In this document: positions 21,153 through 31,084 of the stretch, one piece after another
How positions within the stretch are numbered: the stretch's first letter is position 1
How the letters are laid out: each line of letters begins with the position of its first letter
Origin: Cochliopodium minus
Lineage: Eukaryota; Discosea; Himatismenida; Cochliopodiidae
Length of the DNA stretch: 37,427 bases
Direction: 5' to 3'
NCBI GenBank assembly: GCA_024220525.1
Contig: JAMYWO010000346.1
Location: forward strand, 1 to 37,427
Made by a program: the position numbers and the translations under genes
The notes under the pieces: generated by a model
What the model was told of the DNA's origin: nothing
Databases searched by the model: none
What the model saw: the letters and a program-made list of their open reading frames with translations, nothing else

Positions 21153-22071
21153 ATGAAAGAAGAAATTTCTGAGAAAAATGTGGGAAATAAAATCTCTTGC
21201 AGAGAATACTTTAATGTTGATTGTGAGACACTCTCTAAGAAATTGATAGGCGACATCATCGTTCGAAGGACAAAAGAGGGCAAATTGATGAAGGCGATGA
21301 TAATCGAGACCGAAGCATATTTGGGAGGGGATGATCGTGCCTCACATTCTTATCAAGATAAGGTCACATTGAAAAATAAGAGCATGTTCTTAGAACCAGG
21401 GATGATGTACGTGTATAAATCTTTCAAAGGAAAGAAATGTTGTTTCAATATCAATAGTGATGGTGTATCTGCTTCTGTTTTGATAAGAGGCGCGATCCCA
21501 CTTGAAGGATATGAGTTGATGCTGGAGAATAGGGTGAAACATGGCAATTTCCGCAAGAATCCATCCAAATTCAATACCCTCAAGGGACCTGCATTGATCT
21601 GTTTATCAATGGATATTGATTTAGGTACAATATTTTAATGTGAAAAATAAATCAAAAATTGATTTTAATATTAAAATCAAAATCATAAATTCGATTATCT
21701 TTTTGAATAAAAATTTAATTCGACTTAGAATTCGACGGAAAAGACATATTATCACATGAGTACATCTGGCTAGAAAAAGGTATTTCAGCGCCAGAAGAGT
21801 GTATTCTGGCCACTCCCAGAATAAATGTCGCTTACGCTAAAAAATGTGCAACGAGATTATTGAGATTCCTGGATAAAAGGTAAATTATTTATTTATTAAA
21901 TTTTAATTATTTTTAATTTTAATTATTTTTATTTATATCTTTAAAAGACAAGAAAAATATTTGTCATTTCCAATAAAATGCAAGATGAGCGACAAAAATC
22001 CACAAATGGTTTATGTCTACGTAGAAACCGAAGAAGATGAAAAAGTCAAGGAAACGAACAATCAAAACTGA
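21153..22071 (+). CDS. MPG: 3-methyladenine DNA glycosylase (AAG/MPG type)
   Basis: Three exons (21153-21624, 21729-21879, 21948-22071) sum to 747 nt, or 248 residues, with the start ATG placed after a 12-A run. Family landmarks: LIGDIIVRR, the catalytic IETEAYLG (general-base Glu and binding-pocket Tyr), RASHS (pocket His), LEPGMMYVY, FNIN, and VLIRGAIPLEG with the conserved Arg. The enzyme excises alkylated and deaminated purines in base-excision repair in the nucleus. The segment equivalent to human YGMYFC reads FKGKKCC, one residue longer. The Tyr that intercalates into DNA therefore appears to be replaced. The C-terminus adds a short acidic tail. Confidence 0.88.
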
Positions 22072-22335
22072 TTCGAATTATATTTAATTTGTGAATGGTG
22101 TATTAAAATTCAAGAATTTTTGAATGATGCTTTTGTATATTTTTTTTTCTACAATTACAAATTTGATTGAAATTGTCTAATGTTGGTATAGAAACTTTCT
22201 TTGAATCAAAATTTTATGAAAGCAAATTTGATAAAAGAGATAAAAATTATAATAAAGTTTTATTTGAATTTTGTTTCCTTTTATTTCTCATAAAACCATA
22301 TGTATAAATATAATAAAAGGTTCGATACAATGAGA

Positions 22336-23169
22336 TTAATCATCTTCTTCTTCTTCAGCTTTCTTTCCACCTTTCTTTGCGTTTGCTTTAATTTGTCTTC
22401 TTCTTACACGTCCTGGAGGTCCGTTAGGAGCAAGGGAACTGTTTGGGGAAAATCCAATGTGTTGTTGGGAATCAACTCTAACCATAAAGGAAGGAATATC
22501 TACAATTTGGTTTCCAACTCTAATGTGTCTTTGTCTGACCAAAAGACGAGCATGATGGATAGATTTTGCTAATCCAGCTTTCATTACGAGTGTTTGAAGT
22601 CTTCTGTCCAAAAAGTTTTGAAGTTTTAAAGATAAGACAGAATCGAGGGTGGCATTTTTATCAGAGAGAACCCCGAGTCTTACAAGACGTCTCATTAAAG
22701 CACCACCTTCGAAAACACGAGCAGTATCTTTTTCATCAAGAGTAAGTAAAGTTCTAGCACGAGTTCTAATTTTAGTCAAAGTGTATTGGACTCTCCATAA
22801 TTCTCTCTTATTTTTAAGACCGAATTGTCCGAGCAATTTCAATTCATGATCCAATCTTTCCTTTTCGTAAGGGTGACCTTTTGGGAAAAAAAGGGGTTAA
22901 TAAGATAAAATTCATATTATTTGGAAAAAAATCCAAAAAAATTAATTTTATATATTATATACTAATTCGACCACAATGAAATTATAAAAAGGTTAATTAT
23001 GTTACTGTTAATAAGATTATAACATTTTTATCCAAATTTATCAAATAAAAAAGCTTTGATTGTTTCTTTATTTCAAATTACTAATATATTTTATTGGGAT
23101 TATTATAATTAGAAGAAATTTACCTGGGGAGGAACTTGTTTTACTTTTATTCTTGAGATATTTTGGCAT
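22336..23169 (-). CDS. RPS9: 40S ribosomal protein uS4 (RPS9)
   Basis: Two exons (23124-23169, 22336-22877) sum to 588 nt, or 195 residues, the usual length. The protein matches eukaryotic RPS9 throughout: [36 protein letters not shown], and the S4 RNA-binding core [20 protein letters not shown], then [12 protein letters not shown]. It ends in a basic then acidic tail. uS4 binds the 5' domain of 18S rRNA early in small-subunit assembly. The 246-nt intron sits after 15 codons. The N-terminus, [15 protein letters not shown], differs from the common PKSxSKTYxxPRRP form, losing the usual Arg pair. Confidence 0.95.
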
Positions 23170-23726
23170 TGGAAAATAAGAGAGTTGATTTTTTTTTTTT
23201 AATAAAATTTAATAAATTTATTTTCTTTTTCAATAATTTTATAAATATAAAAGAATTTAAATCTATTCTAAATTAGGAACGAGAAAAATAATAAAAAAAA
23301 ATGATCTCTATCACAAAACTGATAATCTTTTGATATTCTTTTGAAATTAATATTGCCAATCAAGGAAATTTAATTCCAATCTAATCTTCCAATATATTAA
23401 ATCTCCAATATAGATGTTTGATTTTTAGAATATGAATATCTAAAAATTATTTCTGCTATGAAATATCACAGTGAATGGGAAGGTAATCATTCTTAACGGA
23501 GTCTACAAAATGTTGATTGAATAATCTGAACATTTTTTGTTGAAAATATTAAAGATATCCCATTTTTTTTCTTGCATTTTGTATTGTTTTTTTTTTCAAA
23601 GAATATTTTGACATTTCATCCAATTTGAAGTCTGATGATCTCTGGATATTTCTAATCTTCTAAATTCAGTTTGCGCCAAAATAAATAACGCCCAAAATAT
23701 ATAAAAAAAATAAAAAAAAATTAGAA
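23170..23726. promoter_or_regulatory. divergent intergenic region
   Basis: These 557 AT-rich bases separate the divergent RPS9 (-) and Siva-like (+) genes and should hold both promoters. There is no ORF or RNA gene. A stretch near 23396-23480 faintly resembles the dispersed repeat noted elsewhere (CTCCAATATAGATG), too weakly to call. Confidence 0.3.
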
Positions 23727-24245
23727 ATGGAGAAAAAGAGAGTTAGAGAATCAAATGATTACAGCAATTATAATCCAAGAGATAATCAAAAAACAAAAAA
23801 AGATTTTTCATCTATTCATGGTACATTTTATTACAAAATTTTTTTTCCAAATAAAATAATTAAATTTCTTTAAACAGCAAGGACATTGAACAAATTGATG
23901 AAGGCAAAACAGACAGATTATAAAATTAATGAAAAAGAAGTTCAAAAATGTTCGATCTGCCGAGAAGATTCAAAGACTTCTGCTTGTAATTTCTGCGAAA
24001 AATCCACATGTTCCTTATGTTTGCGCCAATGTGAAAACTGCATGGATGTCTTTTGTGATATATGCTCCAATGTTAATTATGATTCGAGGTATGAAAGAGT
24101 ATTTTGTTGGGATTGCAACGATAAACTATCGAGCCTTTCCAAGAAAAATTCTTTCCACAATAATAGACAGATAAATGAGAACATCAACCCTCAACATCAA
24201 AGCAGAATCATAATGCAGGACATGATACCCAAATTCGGAAATTAA
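23727..24245 (+). CDS. Siva-like cysteine-rich zinc-binding protein
   Basis: Exons 23727-23820 and 23878-24245 give 153 residues. The middle (about residues 57-112) has twelve cysteines in CxxC-type pairs: CSICRED, CNFCEK, CSLCLRQCENC, FCDICSNV, and YERVFCWDCND. The order and spacing, including the final Tyr-Glu-[KR]-Val-x-Cys-xx-Cys, fit the C-terminal domain of the apoptosis regulator Siva. In animals Siva binds death receptors and Bcl-XL. In a protist only a zinc-binding adaptor role can be inferred. The N-terminus is basic and Asn-rich, and the C-terminus has no known motif. Confidence 0.62.
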
Positions 24246-24993
24246 TCAATCAAATTTTTATATTCTTTTTTTTTTTTGTGATATAAAATTAAAAATAAAA
24301 AAAATGATTGTTATCTTTTGATTTTTCACTCTATAATTTATGAAATCTTCTAAAATCTGAGATCCAATTACTATTGAATTCGATTGAAAGTATACAAGAA
24401 CAATTTTTTAAAGAATTTTTAATTGGAAGAAATCAAATAACCCAATCATTTCTTTTAAATATTTTAATTTCAGTATTTTTGTTTTTTTTCTTTTTCCCTT
24501 AATTGATTTTTATGAGCATCCTTCATTCGTTTTTCTCGGGTGGAAGTGCTTCTAAGAGTTAAAGAGGAATCTCATATTCAACTATTTGATTCCAAAGTAG
24601 GAAAAAAAGCAAACTGCCCACTATTTATTGGGGAGAAAGGGTTATCATTTGAAATAAATTAATTGGGCTAGCGTGATTTGAACTAACTATATTTTCATTT
24701 CTCTTGGTATCATAATTTTGCACATAGTTAGCCAGAATAAATAATGAGTTTTTTGCTTCCTCACTTTCTTTGATGAATTGACCCTATCATTAAAGAACTG
24801 ATTTCTCTTGGAAATGTGAGCAAAGAAAGATTTTCAAAAACAACTCGAGGGAAAAGATTTGTTTTTAAGGAAAAATAAATCAAACAATAGCACAATTCAA
24901 TGTATGAGGGTGATTTAAAAATTGAGTAAAACGGAAAGGAGAAAATGAAACTTTGAACAATCAAAAAGAATAAAGACGGAGAGTTTATTAAAA
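24246..24993. other. intergenic region, no gene seen
   Basis: 748 bases separate the Siva-like stop from the end of the first RCC1 gene. No gene is supported. From about 24940 the sequence (AATCAAAAAGAATAAAGA and onward) is similar to the 3' flank of RCC1 copy 4 at about 31044, so part of the array's 3' flank is duplicated here. A GGCTAAC/GCTAGCC inverted pair at 24665-24735 (minus-strand tRNA-like 3' end) does not fold as a tRNA. Confidence 0.4.
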
Positions 24994-27016
24994 TTAATTG
25001 ATTGACAAAAATTTGAGGAGATGATAGACAACAAACTTTGGGATGAAAACAATCTTTTTCTTTTTCAAAACAGAGAAACAAGCCAAAGTAGAAAACACAC
25101 TCTTTTGAAAGCTTATTGGAAAAAGAAAATGGTTTTCAGGAGACCAAACACTGGCACACTTTGAAAAAAAGAGGTTTCTGATTAAAACTTGCTTTTCAGG
25201 AAACTTGACAATAGTAGGAATTTCTAAGGTTTGATTAAAAATTCCAGTTGGATTTAATTGTCCATAGTTGGACTGTCCCCACATGTACAACTCACCATTA
25301 TCAAGTAAGATGAAGTTGTGGAATCTTCCTGATGCAATGGAGACGATTCTAGTTTTGGGAGGTTGATCCCAGTCAAGTTTTTTGGGATATTTGTTAGCAG
25401 ATAAACCCAGTTCATAAAAAGAATTTTCTTCTATTGAATATGCCAAAATGTGTCTTTTTGAAATGAGACAAGTTTAATTTTGGAAAGAAAGAAAAAAAAC
25501 TGATCAAAAAATTTATTTACCTGTAACCCCCTTTTTTTTAGAAAAAAAAAAAAATAAAAAATAACGGGTTTAAAATTATGAAAAAATGAAAAATATTTAA
25601 ATTTTTTTTACCTGTCAAATAATCGATTTTTGGAAATTCTTCGACTTTTGTAGGGACATGAATATTGGGTGTATTATGAAAACCTAAACCCCAGATATAA
25701 ACATCACCATTGGAAAGAAGAACAGAGGAAGACCTTTCTCCACATTGCAAAACTTTGATGTTTCTCCCTTTTTCTTTGTTGAAAAAACTTAGTTGAACAG
25801 GAAACAACTCACGAGAAGATTCTATTCCTAATTGTCCTTTGTTGTTGTCTCCCGTTACGAGGAGGTTTCCTTTTGAGTCGAGAAAGAGGCTGTGTTCATC
25901 ACCTGAGCTAATATCTACTATTCTCCTTTCTCTGATTGTTTCCAGAATTCTTGGTGGATAAACTCTTGAATTGGTCTCTTTTTTATTTTTATTAATAAAA
26001 AAATTCGATTAGTTTTGGCATTTATTCAAAAAATCTTGTAATTGGAGCTTAAAAAAAATGAAATTTTTAGGATTTATAAATGATATAAAAAAAAAAAAAT
26101 AAAAAAAAAATTTTTTTTAGGAATTTAAATTTAAACTAGAAATAAAAAGTAAGTAACAAACAAAAAATTTGTACATAAAATTTAAAAATAAAAACTAAAT
26201 AAATTTGTGGATCTGTTTAAATGAATTATAATAGAATTTTAATTGAGTACCATTTTCAGGGCCAAGACCTAAGGCATTACATGTGTACAATCCCACTGCC
26301 CAAACGTTTCCATTTTCATCCAACAAATGAGAGTGCCTGTATCCACAAAAGACTTTTTCGATTCTCACATTTGGTATCCATTCAGAAAGGGTTGGTCTCT
26401 TGAGGGTGTTTCTTGTATCCTTATGGAAAAGTTGGTGATTGTCGTTGTTTCCTACTCCATATATTTTTCTGCTTTTTGTTAATATGAGTGTTTGTGATAG
26501 ACTGCTACTCATTCTAGAAAAATTTATTTAAGATATAAAAATTTATTCAAAAAAGAAATTTCTAAATCACTTATTTTTTTTTGATTGAATTTTTTTGTGA
26601 GAATTTTATATCTTTACTTTATAAATGAGATACAAATTATATGTTGATCAATATTGATCCTATTTATCAATCATTTTTACTTTAGTAAAAATTCATTCAG
26701 AGAAATTAAATGAAATTTTTTTTTTTTTTGAAATTGTTTTTACTGTATGATTGGATCGTTGTCAAACATCTCCCATCTCACTTTTACTGCATCTTTTGGT
26801 CGTTGTCCAATTATAGATAGTTCATTGTTTAAATTCCTTTATAATATAAAATGGAATATTAAATTGGTTAGAGAGATATGGTAAGATGAAATTACAGGAT
26901 AAATGATTTATGAATTGAGAAAAATTATATTACCATCCCCATACCCATATTTCAGAATCCTTCTCTCCAGAAACATAAATAGAATAATTATTTGACATCC
27001 ATGTTGATATTTCCAT
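24994..27016 (-). CDS. RCC1-repeat propeller protein, copy 1
   Basis: Six exons (26934-27016, 26744-26836, 26251-26513, 25612-25977, 25521-25530, 24994-25453) sum to 1275 nt, or 424 residues. About seven RCC1 blades are visible, each with a [GA]-x-x-[HS]-x-x-x-L/I-x-x-x-G-x-[VL]-[YWL]-x-W/x-G pattern (IWVWGWN, MYGVGNN-type, VFCGYRHSHLLDENGNVWAVG, SSGDEHSLFLDSKGNL, and SGRFHNFILLDNGELYMWG). Seven blades is the classic propeller size. The fifth exon is only 10 nt and codes Gly-Gly-Tyr. The last 50 residues leave the propeller: VWSPENHFLFPISFQKSV, then KKIVFIPKFVVYHLLKFL. RCC1 folds act as GTPase exchange factors or protein scaffolds; which applies here is unknown. Confidence 0.85.
24995..26160. 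repeat. near-identical block, unit 1 (RCC1 copies 1/2)
   Basis: This block repeats at about 27280-28440 with only scattered changes, including in introns. Both ends are sharp: left at ATTGATTGACAAAAATTTG, right at AAAAGTAAGTAACAAA. It covers exons 4 to 6 and the start of intron 3. The pattern fits a recent duplication or gene conversion. Confidence 0.8.
25521..25530 (-). other. 10-nt microexon (RCC1 copy 1)
   Basis: The sequence CTGTAACCCC (minus: GGGGTTACAG) is flanked by AG on its 5' side and GT on its 3' side. It completes a phase-1 codon and leaves phase 2, adding Gly-Gly-Tyr and part of Arg. Without it the two flanking exons are out of frame. Equivalent microexons lie at 27806-27815, 29690-29699, 31607-31616 and 33630-33639. 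Confidence 0.8.
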
Positions 27017-27120
27017 TCTTTCCAAATCAAATGAAAAAAGAAAATTCCAATTTTTTTTTAAATAAGGGACGATTATACGAGAAATTTATTATTGCATAAG
27101 GGGAATTTTTTTTTTTCTTT

Positions 27121-27222
27121 CCAACACATTTTTTTAACAGGATAAAAAAAATCATTCATCTCTATATTGGAGATATATCTAATTGATATTTACATACAGT
27201 GTAGGTGATTCGCATAATTATT
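27121..27222 (-). repeat. dispersed ~100-nt repeat, copy 2
   Basis: It lies between RCC1 copies 1 and 2. Read on the minus strand it has AATTATGCGAATCACC, ACACTGTATGTAAATATC, AGATATATCT, CAATATAGAGATGAATGA, a T-run, TATCCTGT and ATGTGTTGG, in the order of the copy at 9321. Confidence 0.55.
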
Positions 27223-27278
27223 TTTCCTTATGTTATTTAGTGCAAATATTGTAATTTTCTTTTTCAAAAAGCTCGGAA

Positions 27279-29091
27279 TCAATTGATTGACAAAAATTTG
27301 AGGAGATGATAAACAACAAACTTTGGGATGAAAACAATCTTTTTCTTTTTCAAAACAGAGAAACAAGCCAAAGTAGAAAACACACTCTTTTGAAAGCTTA
27401 TTGGAAAAAGAAAATGGTTTTCAGGAGACCAAACACTGGCACACTTTGAAAAAAAGAGGTTTCTGATTAAAACTTGCTTTTCAGGAAACTTGACAATAGT
27501 AGGAATTTCTAAGGTTTGATTAAAAATTCCAGTTGGATTTAATTGTCCATAGTTGGACTGTCCCCACATGTACAACTCACCATTATCAAGTAAGATGAAG
27601 TTGTGGAATCTTCCTGATGCAATGGAGACGATTCTAGTTTTGGGAGGTTGATCCCAGTCAAGTTTTTTGGGATATTTGTTAGCAGATAAACCCAGTTCAT
27701 AAAAAGAATTTTCTTCTATTGAATATGCCAAAATGTGTCTTTTTGAAATGAGACAAGTTTAATTTTGGAAAGAAAGAAAAAAAACTGATCAAAAAATTTA
27801 TTTACCTGTAACCCCCTTTTTTTTAGAAAAAAAAAAAAATAAAAAATAACGGGTTTAAAATTATGAAAAAATGAAAAATATTTAAATTTTTTTTACCTGT
27901 CAAATAATCGATTTTTGGAAATTCTTCGACTTTTGTAGGGACATGAATATTGGGTGTATTATGAAAACCTAAACCCCAGATATAAACATCACCATTGGAA
28001 AGAAGAACAGAGGAAGACCTTTCTCCACATTGCAAAACTTTGATGTTTCTCCCTTTTTCTTTGTTGAAAAAACTTAGTTGAACAGGAAACAACTCACGAG
28101 AAGATTCTATTCCTAATTGTCCTTTGTTGTTGTCTCCCGTTACGAGGAGGTTTCCTTTTGAGTCGAGAAAGAGGCTGTGTTCATCACCTGAGCTAATATC
28201 TACTATTCTCCTTTCTCTGATTGTTTCCAGAATTCTTGGTGGATAAACTCTTGAATTGGTCTCTTTTTAATTTTTATTAATAAAAAAATTCGATTAGTTT
28301 TGGCTTTTATTCAAAAAATTTTGTAATTAGAGCTTAAAAAAAATGAAGTTTTTATGATTAATAAATAATATAAAATAAATAAAAAAAAAATTTTTTTTAG
28401 GAATTTAAATTTAAACTAGAAATAAAAAGTAAGTAACAAAACTTTTAAAATTCAAATAAATAAAAATACATAAAATAAAAATAAAAAAGTAAATATGAAA
28501 ACAAATAGTGAAATAGCAACCTTTTAATGGACCAAGACCCAATGCATGAGAATTGTATGATCCCACTGCCCAAACGTTCCCATTTTCATCCAACAAATGA
28601 GAGTGCTTGTATCCACAAAAGACTTTTTCGATTCTCACATTTGGTATCCATTCAGAAAGGGTTGGTGTCTTGAGGGTGTTTCTTGTATCCTTATGGAAAA
28701 GTTGGTGATTATCGTTGTTTCCTACTCCATACATTTTTCTGCTTTTTGTTAATATGAGTGTTTGTGATAGACTGCTACTCATTCTAGAAAAATTTATTAA
28801 TTTTCTTTTTGCAAATTTTTTTTTGGATTACTGTATGATTGGATCGTTGTCGAACATCTCCCATCTCACTTTTATTGCATCTTTTGGTTTTAGTCCTATT
28901 ATAGACAATTCATTATCAATATTCCTTTAAAATAAAAAATGGAGGTATGGTATGATGAAATTCAAGGATAAATGGTTTATGAATTGAGAATGAGAAAATT
29001 TATATTACCATCCCCATACCCATATTTCAGAATCCTTTTCTCCAGAAACATAAATAGAATAAGTATTTGATTTCCAAGTTGATATTTCCAT
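27279..29091 (-). CDS. RCC1-repeat propeller protein, copy 2
   Basis: The exon plan and length match copy 1 (29009-29091, 28832-28924, 28521-28783, 27897-28262, 27806-27815, 27279-27738; 424 residues). From exon 4 to the stop, the protein is the same as copy 1, and the introns in between are almost identical too. Differences gather in exon 3: KMYGV for KIYGV, KTPT for KRPT, GYKHS for GYRHS, and a changed end GSYNSHALGLGPLKG. The intron after exon 3 is partly unrelated to that of copy 1, which marks one edge of the near-identical block. The 10-nt microexon is GGGGTTACAG, as in copy 1. Confidence 0.85.
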
Positions 29092-29180
29092 TCTTTCCAA
29101 ACAAATGAATAAAGAAAATTCCAATTTTTTTTTTTTTTTTTCATTCGAGAATTTAAAAATTAAAGAATTGAAATCAATAA

Positions 29181-30925
29181 TCAATTGATTGACAAAAATT
29201 TGAGGAGATGATAGACAACAAACTTTGGGATGAAAACAATCTTTTTCTTTTTCAAAATAGAGAAACAAACCAAAGTAAAAAACACACTCTTTTGAAAGGT
29301 CATTGGAAAAAGAAAATGGTTTTCAGGAGACCAGACTTCAATATGATTAGAAAAAAAGAGTTTTCTGACCAAGAATTGTTTATCAGGGAAGTTGACGAGA
29401 ACAGGGACTTTAGAAGCCTTTCCACAAGTACTTGTAGGGTTTAATTGCCCATAGTCAGAAGTTCCCCACATGTACAATTCTCCATTATCGAGTAAGATGA
29501 AGTTGTGGAATCTCCCTGATGCAATAGAGACGATTCTAGTTTTTGGAGGCTGCTTCCAGTCAAGTTTTTTGAAGTTATTAGAATCATTGACAGTTTCGAA
29601 AATCAAGTTTTTTTCAATGGAATAACCAAGTGAATGTCTATAATAAAAAAAATCGTTAGGTTTTAAGAAAAACCTTACTTAAACTATACCTATATCCACC
29701 TATTGTAAAAAACAATTAAACAATTTAAAAAGTGAATTTTTTTTTTTAAAAAAATTGTTTTTTTAAAAAAAGTGTTTTTTTAAAAAATAAAACGGGTACC
29801 TGTTAAATAGTCTATTTTTGGAAGATTATTCGCTTTTCTTGGAGTATCATTATAGTTATTCCAAGAATATATGTCTCCATTGGTTAAAAGGACAGTGGAA
29901 TCATATTCTCCGCAATGAAATGCTTTGACCATTCGATCATTATCACACAAAAAATTAATTTCGACAGGAAAATATTTGTTTCCTTATTTTATTAAACAAA
30001 AATTAAAATTTGAGAAAAATAAAATGGTGGTTTTACCAACCCTGTTTCCTCCTTCCGTAGGTTTGCCTGACTTAAGCAATTTCCTTTTGGAATCCAAGAA
30101 AAGGGTGACATTATCACCTGAGCTCAGATCTATGATTCTTCTGTCTTTGATTGACTCTAACATTCTTGGAGGGTATATTTTTCTCTGATTTTTTTCTTGT
30201 GGGAAAATATTAAATTTAGTTTTTTTTTGAATAAAATTTTTTAAAAGAAATTTTTAATAAGAATTAATGATGATTTATTTTTATTAATTTTATTTAAAAT
30301 AATTCTTGAAAAAACAACCCAAAAATTTTACCTTCTTCGGTTGGTTCTAATCCCAAATGATCATTTCCTAAGTTCCCTGCAGCCCAAACATTCCCATTTT
30401 CGTCTAACAAATGAGTATGGTCATAAGAACAGAAGATCTTTTCGATTCTCACTCCTGCATTCCAGTCTGACAGTGTAGGCTTTATCATGTTGGAAGAAGA
30501 TTTACTGATTAATACTTGATGGTAACTGTTGTTTCCAATTCCATACATTTTCCTGCTTTTGGTCAATATGAATGTATGTGATAATCCACAACTCATTCTC
30601 AAAATTGTTAAAGAGATTTTAATTATTTTATATTTCAAGGAAAATTTATAATTTTAAATTGTTTTTACTGTATGATTGGATCGTTGTCGAACATCTCCCA
30701 TCTCACTTTTACTGCTCCTCTTGGTTGTTGATCCGTTATGGACAATTCTTTGTTAATATTCCTTTTTTAAAAATAAATTGAGTTTCAAAAATGTTTATAT
30801 AAGAATTATATATTAATGAATTGTTCTGAAGAAAATATATACCATCCCCATACATAAATTTCAGAATCCTTTTCTCCAGAAACAAATATAGAATATGTAT
30901 TTGCATTCCATGTTGTGATTTCCAT
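29181..30925 (-). CDS. RCC1-repeat propeller protein, copy 3
   Basis: Seven exons (30843-30925, 30669-30761, 30332-30597, 30037-30195, 29800-29982, 29690-29699, 29181-29637) sum to 1251 nt, or 416 residues. Compared with copies 1 and 2 there is an extra 54-nt intron (29983-30036) in the fourth blade. That blade is altered: SGDNVTLFLDSKRKLLKSG lacks the usual Gly-Gln-Leu-Gly end. The following blade has IYSWNNYNDTP where the others keep a W-G. The microexon is GTGGATATAG. The C-terminal tail is conserved (EVWSPENHFLFP, IPKFVVYHLLKFL). The acceptor before exon 4 lies at 30196-30197, chosen because it alone keeps the frame into KIYPPRMLESIKD. Confidence 0.8.
29940..30660. repeat. identical block, unit 1 (RCC1 copies 3/4)
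   Basis: This stretch recurs at about 31822-32542 (offset 1882) with no difference that I could find, introns included. Flanking exons 1 and 7 of the same genes do differ, so the homogenised tract is internal. Confidence 0.75.
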
Positions 30926-31084
30926 TCTTTCCAAACAAATGAAGCTAATTTCAATTTTTTATTAAATTTTTTCTTTCAAAGATTATAAATTTTCATCCGA
31001 GAATACTTCAAAAACTTTGTTTCTTGAAAGGAGAAATAAAACTTTGAACAATCAAAAACAATAAAGATGGAGAGTTTATTAAAA

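Noticed and set aside
24662-24735. tRNA-like sequence on the minus strand (TTCAAAT loop and GGCTAAC/GCTAGCC ends)
   Set aside because: The T-stem has two mismatches, there is no A-box or D-arm, and the acceptor and T-stem would overlap. I treat it as a chance inverted pair.
24761-25081. Open minus-strand frame overlapping the end of RCC1 copy 1
   Set aside because: It reads the RCC1 last exon in the wrong frame; equivalent shadow frames occur in the other copies.
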